DNA of 5,540 nucleotides, from the NCBI GenBank assembly GCA_005240015.1, contig SBBV01000227.1, positions 1 through 5,540 of the forward strand, read 5' to 3'. The notes below the pieces were generated by a model. It was given only the letters and a program-made list of their open reading frames with translations. It searched no databases and had not been told where the DNA came from. The stretch comes from Candidatus Odyssella thessalonicensis. Lineage in GTDB: Bacteria > Pseudomonadota > Alphaproteobacteria > Bin65. The position numbers were made by a program, and so were the translations under genes. This document shows, one piece after another, positions 4,254-5,540 of the stretch (the first letter of the stretch is position 1; every line of letters starts with the position of its first letter).

Positions 4254-5426
4254 CTACTCCCCCAGCGTGCCCGTGATGCGCTTGAACTTGCCGCCGGTCA
4301 CCTGCGTCAGCACGAAGGCCCTGGTGCCGAGCCGGCGATCGGGGCCGAAGCTCATCGGCGGCGAGCCGAAGATGTTCTGCCAGTTCTTGATCGTCTCGCT
4401 CGCCGCGATGAACTTCTCGGCCGTGAGGTCCTTGCCGGCGCGCTCGAGCCCCAGGATCGTGAGCTCCATCATGTCGTAGCCGATCGCGGCCGAGACGTCG
4501 GCCGGCTTGCCGAAGCGCTCCTGATAGCGCTTCATCCACGCCTTCACCGGCTCGGATTCGCTCGCCGCGTCGAACGGCACGTACTGGCACTGGATGTAGA
4601 AGCCCTCGACCGCGTCCTTGCCGATGCCGGGCACGGCCGCGTTGCAGGCGGCGGCCGAGGTGAGCACGTCGACCTTCCAGCCGACCTTCTTCAGCTCGAG
4701 GCCGAGCCCCGCCGTCTCGCGCACCACGGTCCCGGCGACGATGAGATCGGGATCGGCCTGGCGCATGCGCGCCACCTGCGATGAGAACGCGGTGTCGCCG
4801 CGCTTGTAGCTGGTGACGGCGACGACGGGGATGTTCATCGCCTTGGCCTGTGCCTCGGCCGCCTCGCGCAGCTCTTTGCCGAACTCGTCGTCCTGATACA
4901 TGATCGCGATCTTCTTCTTGCCCTTCTGCGCGACCATGTAGTGGACGGCCGCGCGCATCTGGTGGTCGTAGGGCGCCGCCATGCTGAATTTCAGCTTGTT
5001 GAACGGCTCGTACATCGCGCGGTGATTGGTGCCGGGATACATGAACGGCACGCCCGCCTCGATCACGATCGGCATGGTCGCCATCGCGATCGGCGTGCCG
5101 AGCACGCCCACCATCGCGAACACTTTGTCCTGCTGGATCAGCTTCTGCGCCGCGAGCACGCCCTTCTTGGGGTCGTAGCCATTGTCCTCGCCGATCAGCA
5201 CGAGCTTCCGCCCGTGCACGCCGCCCTTGGCGTTCTGCTCCTCGATGCGCATGATCTTGCCGTTGCGCATCGGCTGGCCCCAGAACACGATCGGGCCGGA
5301 GAGATCGTCCTGCGTGCCGAGGCGGATCTCGGTGGCGGTGACGCCGCGCACCTCCTGGGCGACGGCGCTGCCGGTGGCGAAGGTCAGGCACGCGGCGGCG
5401 AAGGCCGCGATAAGGCGCGTCTTCAT
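4254..5426 (-). CDS. LivK-like ABC transporter substrate-binding protein (type I periplasmic fold)
   Basis: 390 residues, normal for the branched-chain amino acid/amide binding-protein family (Peripla_BP_6). Residues 1-23 are a Sec signal peptide (MKTRL, hydrophobic core, AVA cleavage before Q24). The mature chain starts with EIRLGTQDDLSGPIVFWG (33-50), the first strand and ligand loop. Next comes the family helix PMRNGKIMRIEEQNAKGGVH (52-71), then FAMVGVLGTPIAMATMP and GVPFMYPGTNH, the hinge side of lobe 1. Lobe 2 begins near KKKIAIMYQDDEFGKELREA. It would capture a small solute in the periplasm for an HAAT-type permease, but no permease or ATPase gene is visible here; partners may lie beyond 5540 or elsewhere. 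The ligand cannot be named: relatives bind amino acids, amides, urea or aromatic acids. The start is supported by a strong Shine-Dalgarno and the signal peptide. It converges with the hydrolase gene across a repeat-filled 465-bp gap. Confidence 0.92.
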   Translation of the reverse strand: MKTRLIAAFAAACLTFATGSAVAQEVRGVTATEIRLGTQDDLSGPIVFWGQPMRNGKIMRIEEQNAKGGVHGRKLVLIGEDNGYDPKKGVLAAQKLIQQDKVFAMVGVLGTPIAMATMPIVIEAGVPFMYPGTNHRAMYEPFNKLKFSMAAPYDHQMRAAVHYMVAQKGKKKIAIMYQDDEFGKELREAAEAQAKAMNIPVVAVTSYKRGDTAFSSQVARMRQADPDLIVAGTVVRETAGLGLELKKVGWKVDVLTSAAACNAAVPGIGKDAVEGFYIQCQYVPFDAASESEPVKAWMKRYQERFGKPADVSAAIGYDMMELTILGLERAGKDLTAEKFIAASETIKNWQNIFGSPPMSFGPDRRLGTRAFVLTQVTGGKFKRITGTLGE

Positions 5427-5430
5427 CAGT

Positions 5431-5437
5431 CTCCTCC
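5431..5437 (-). promoter_or_regulatory. Shine-Dalgarno of the LivK-like gene
   Basis: Minus-strand GGAGGAG ends 4 nt before the ATG at 5424-5426, a near-ideal ribosome-binding site that fixes the start. Confidence 0.75.
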
Positions 5438-5468
5438 CTCGAATGGCCCGGTCTCAGGCCGCGGATTC

Positions 5469-5477
5469 ATTCTAACA
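5469..5477 (-). promoter_or_regulatory. Possible extended -10 promoter for the LivK-like gene
   Basis: Minus-strand TGTTAGAAT is an extended -10 (TG, one base, then TAGAAT, five of six to consensus). The matching -35 region falls inside the terminal palindrome and does not resemble TTGACA. Transcription would start near 5462. Confidence 0.35.
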
Positions 5478-5478
5478 G

Positions 5479-5540
5479 GAGAGGCGCGCATGCATACCCC
5501 CCTCGCCCCGGGGCGAGGGGGGTATGCATGCGCGCCTCTC
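5479..5540. repeat. Perfect 62-bp palindrome at the window edge
   Basis: Bases 5479-5509 and 5510-5540 are exact reverse complements, 31 bp per arm with no spacer. The centre is CCTCGCCCC followed by GGGGCGAGG, and each arm includes GCATGCATACCCC. The right arm ends at the last base of the window, so its true length is unknown. Long spacerless palindromes are unstable in bacteria with SbcCD activity. This favours a fold-back assembly artefact at a contig end, but a genuine palindromic repeat is possible. Confidence 0.9.

Noticed and set aside
4219..5391. 390-codon minus-strand frame overlapping the LivK-like gene
   Set aside because: A +1-type shadow, full of Arg/Gly/Asp, of the signal-peptide-bearing gene at 4254-5426.

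Overview
The window looks like chromosomal DNA from a high-GC (about 65-70% by eye) alphaproteobacterium-like organism. The basis is GC-ending codon use, the family resemblance of the proteins, and GC-rich dyad repeats between genes. I cannot fix the genus from the sequence. There are five protein-coding genes: two with firm assignments to nitrate assimilation, two enzyme-fold proteins of unknown substrate, and one periplasmic binding protein.

Left part (1-1579, minus strand): nasT, an ANTAR-domain antiterminator, is followed by the first 220 codons of nrtA, a Tat-exported nitrate-binding protein of an ABC transporter that runs off the window. The 334-bp gap between them has no gene but is dense in signals. 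Reading toward nrtA, there is a sigma-54 type -24/-12 promoter (837-852). Next come two stem-loops with near-identical hexaloops, AACGGC and AATGGC, each with the A1/G4 pattern of ANTAR-protein targets. A GC-rich hairpin with a U-biased tail (705-749) follows, and its 5' arm overlaps the second ANTAR hairpin. This reads as a complete attenuator: sigma-54 starts the RNA, and NasT binding would hold the hairpins that prevent the terminator. The partner sensor NasS is not in the window.

Middle part (1580-3788, plus strand): divergent from nasT lies a VOC-superfamily (glyoxalase/extradiol dioxygenase fold) gene with a good sigma-70 style promoter. A 125-bp inverted-repeat element and an alpha/beta-hydrolase gene follow. 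The hydrolase probably starts at GTG 2619. The pairing is reminiscent of aromatic ring-cleavage pathways, but the substrate is unknown.

Right part (3789-5540): a 465-bp gene-free stretch between convergent genes holds a 257-bp cassette of consecutive stem-loops bounded by 12-bp inverted ends, and a separate 78-bp inverted-repeat element. A minus-strand gene for a LivK-like (type I) periplasmic binding protein follows. The window ends in a perfect 62-bp palindrome with no spacer, which is either a remarkable structure or a fold-back artefact at a contig end.
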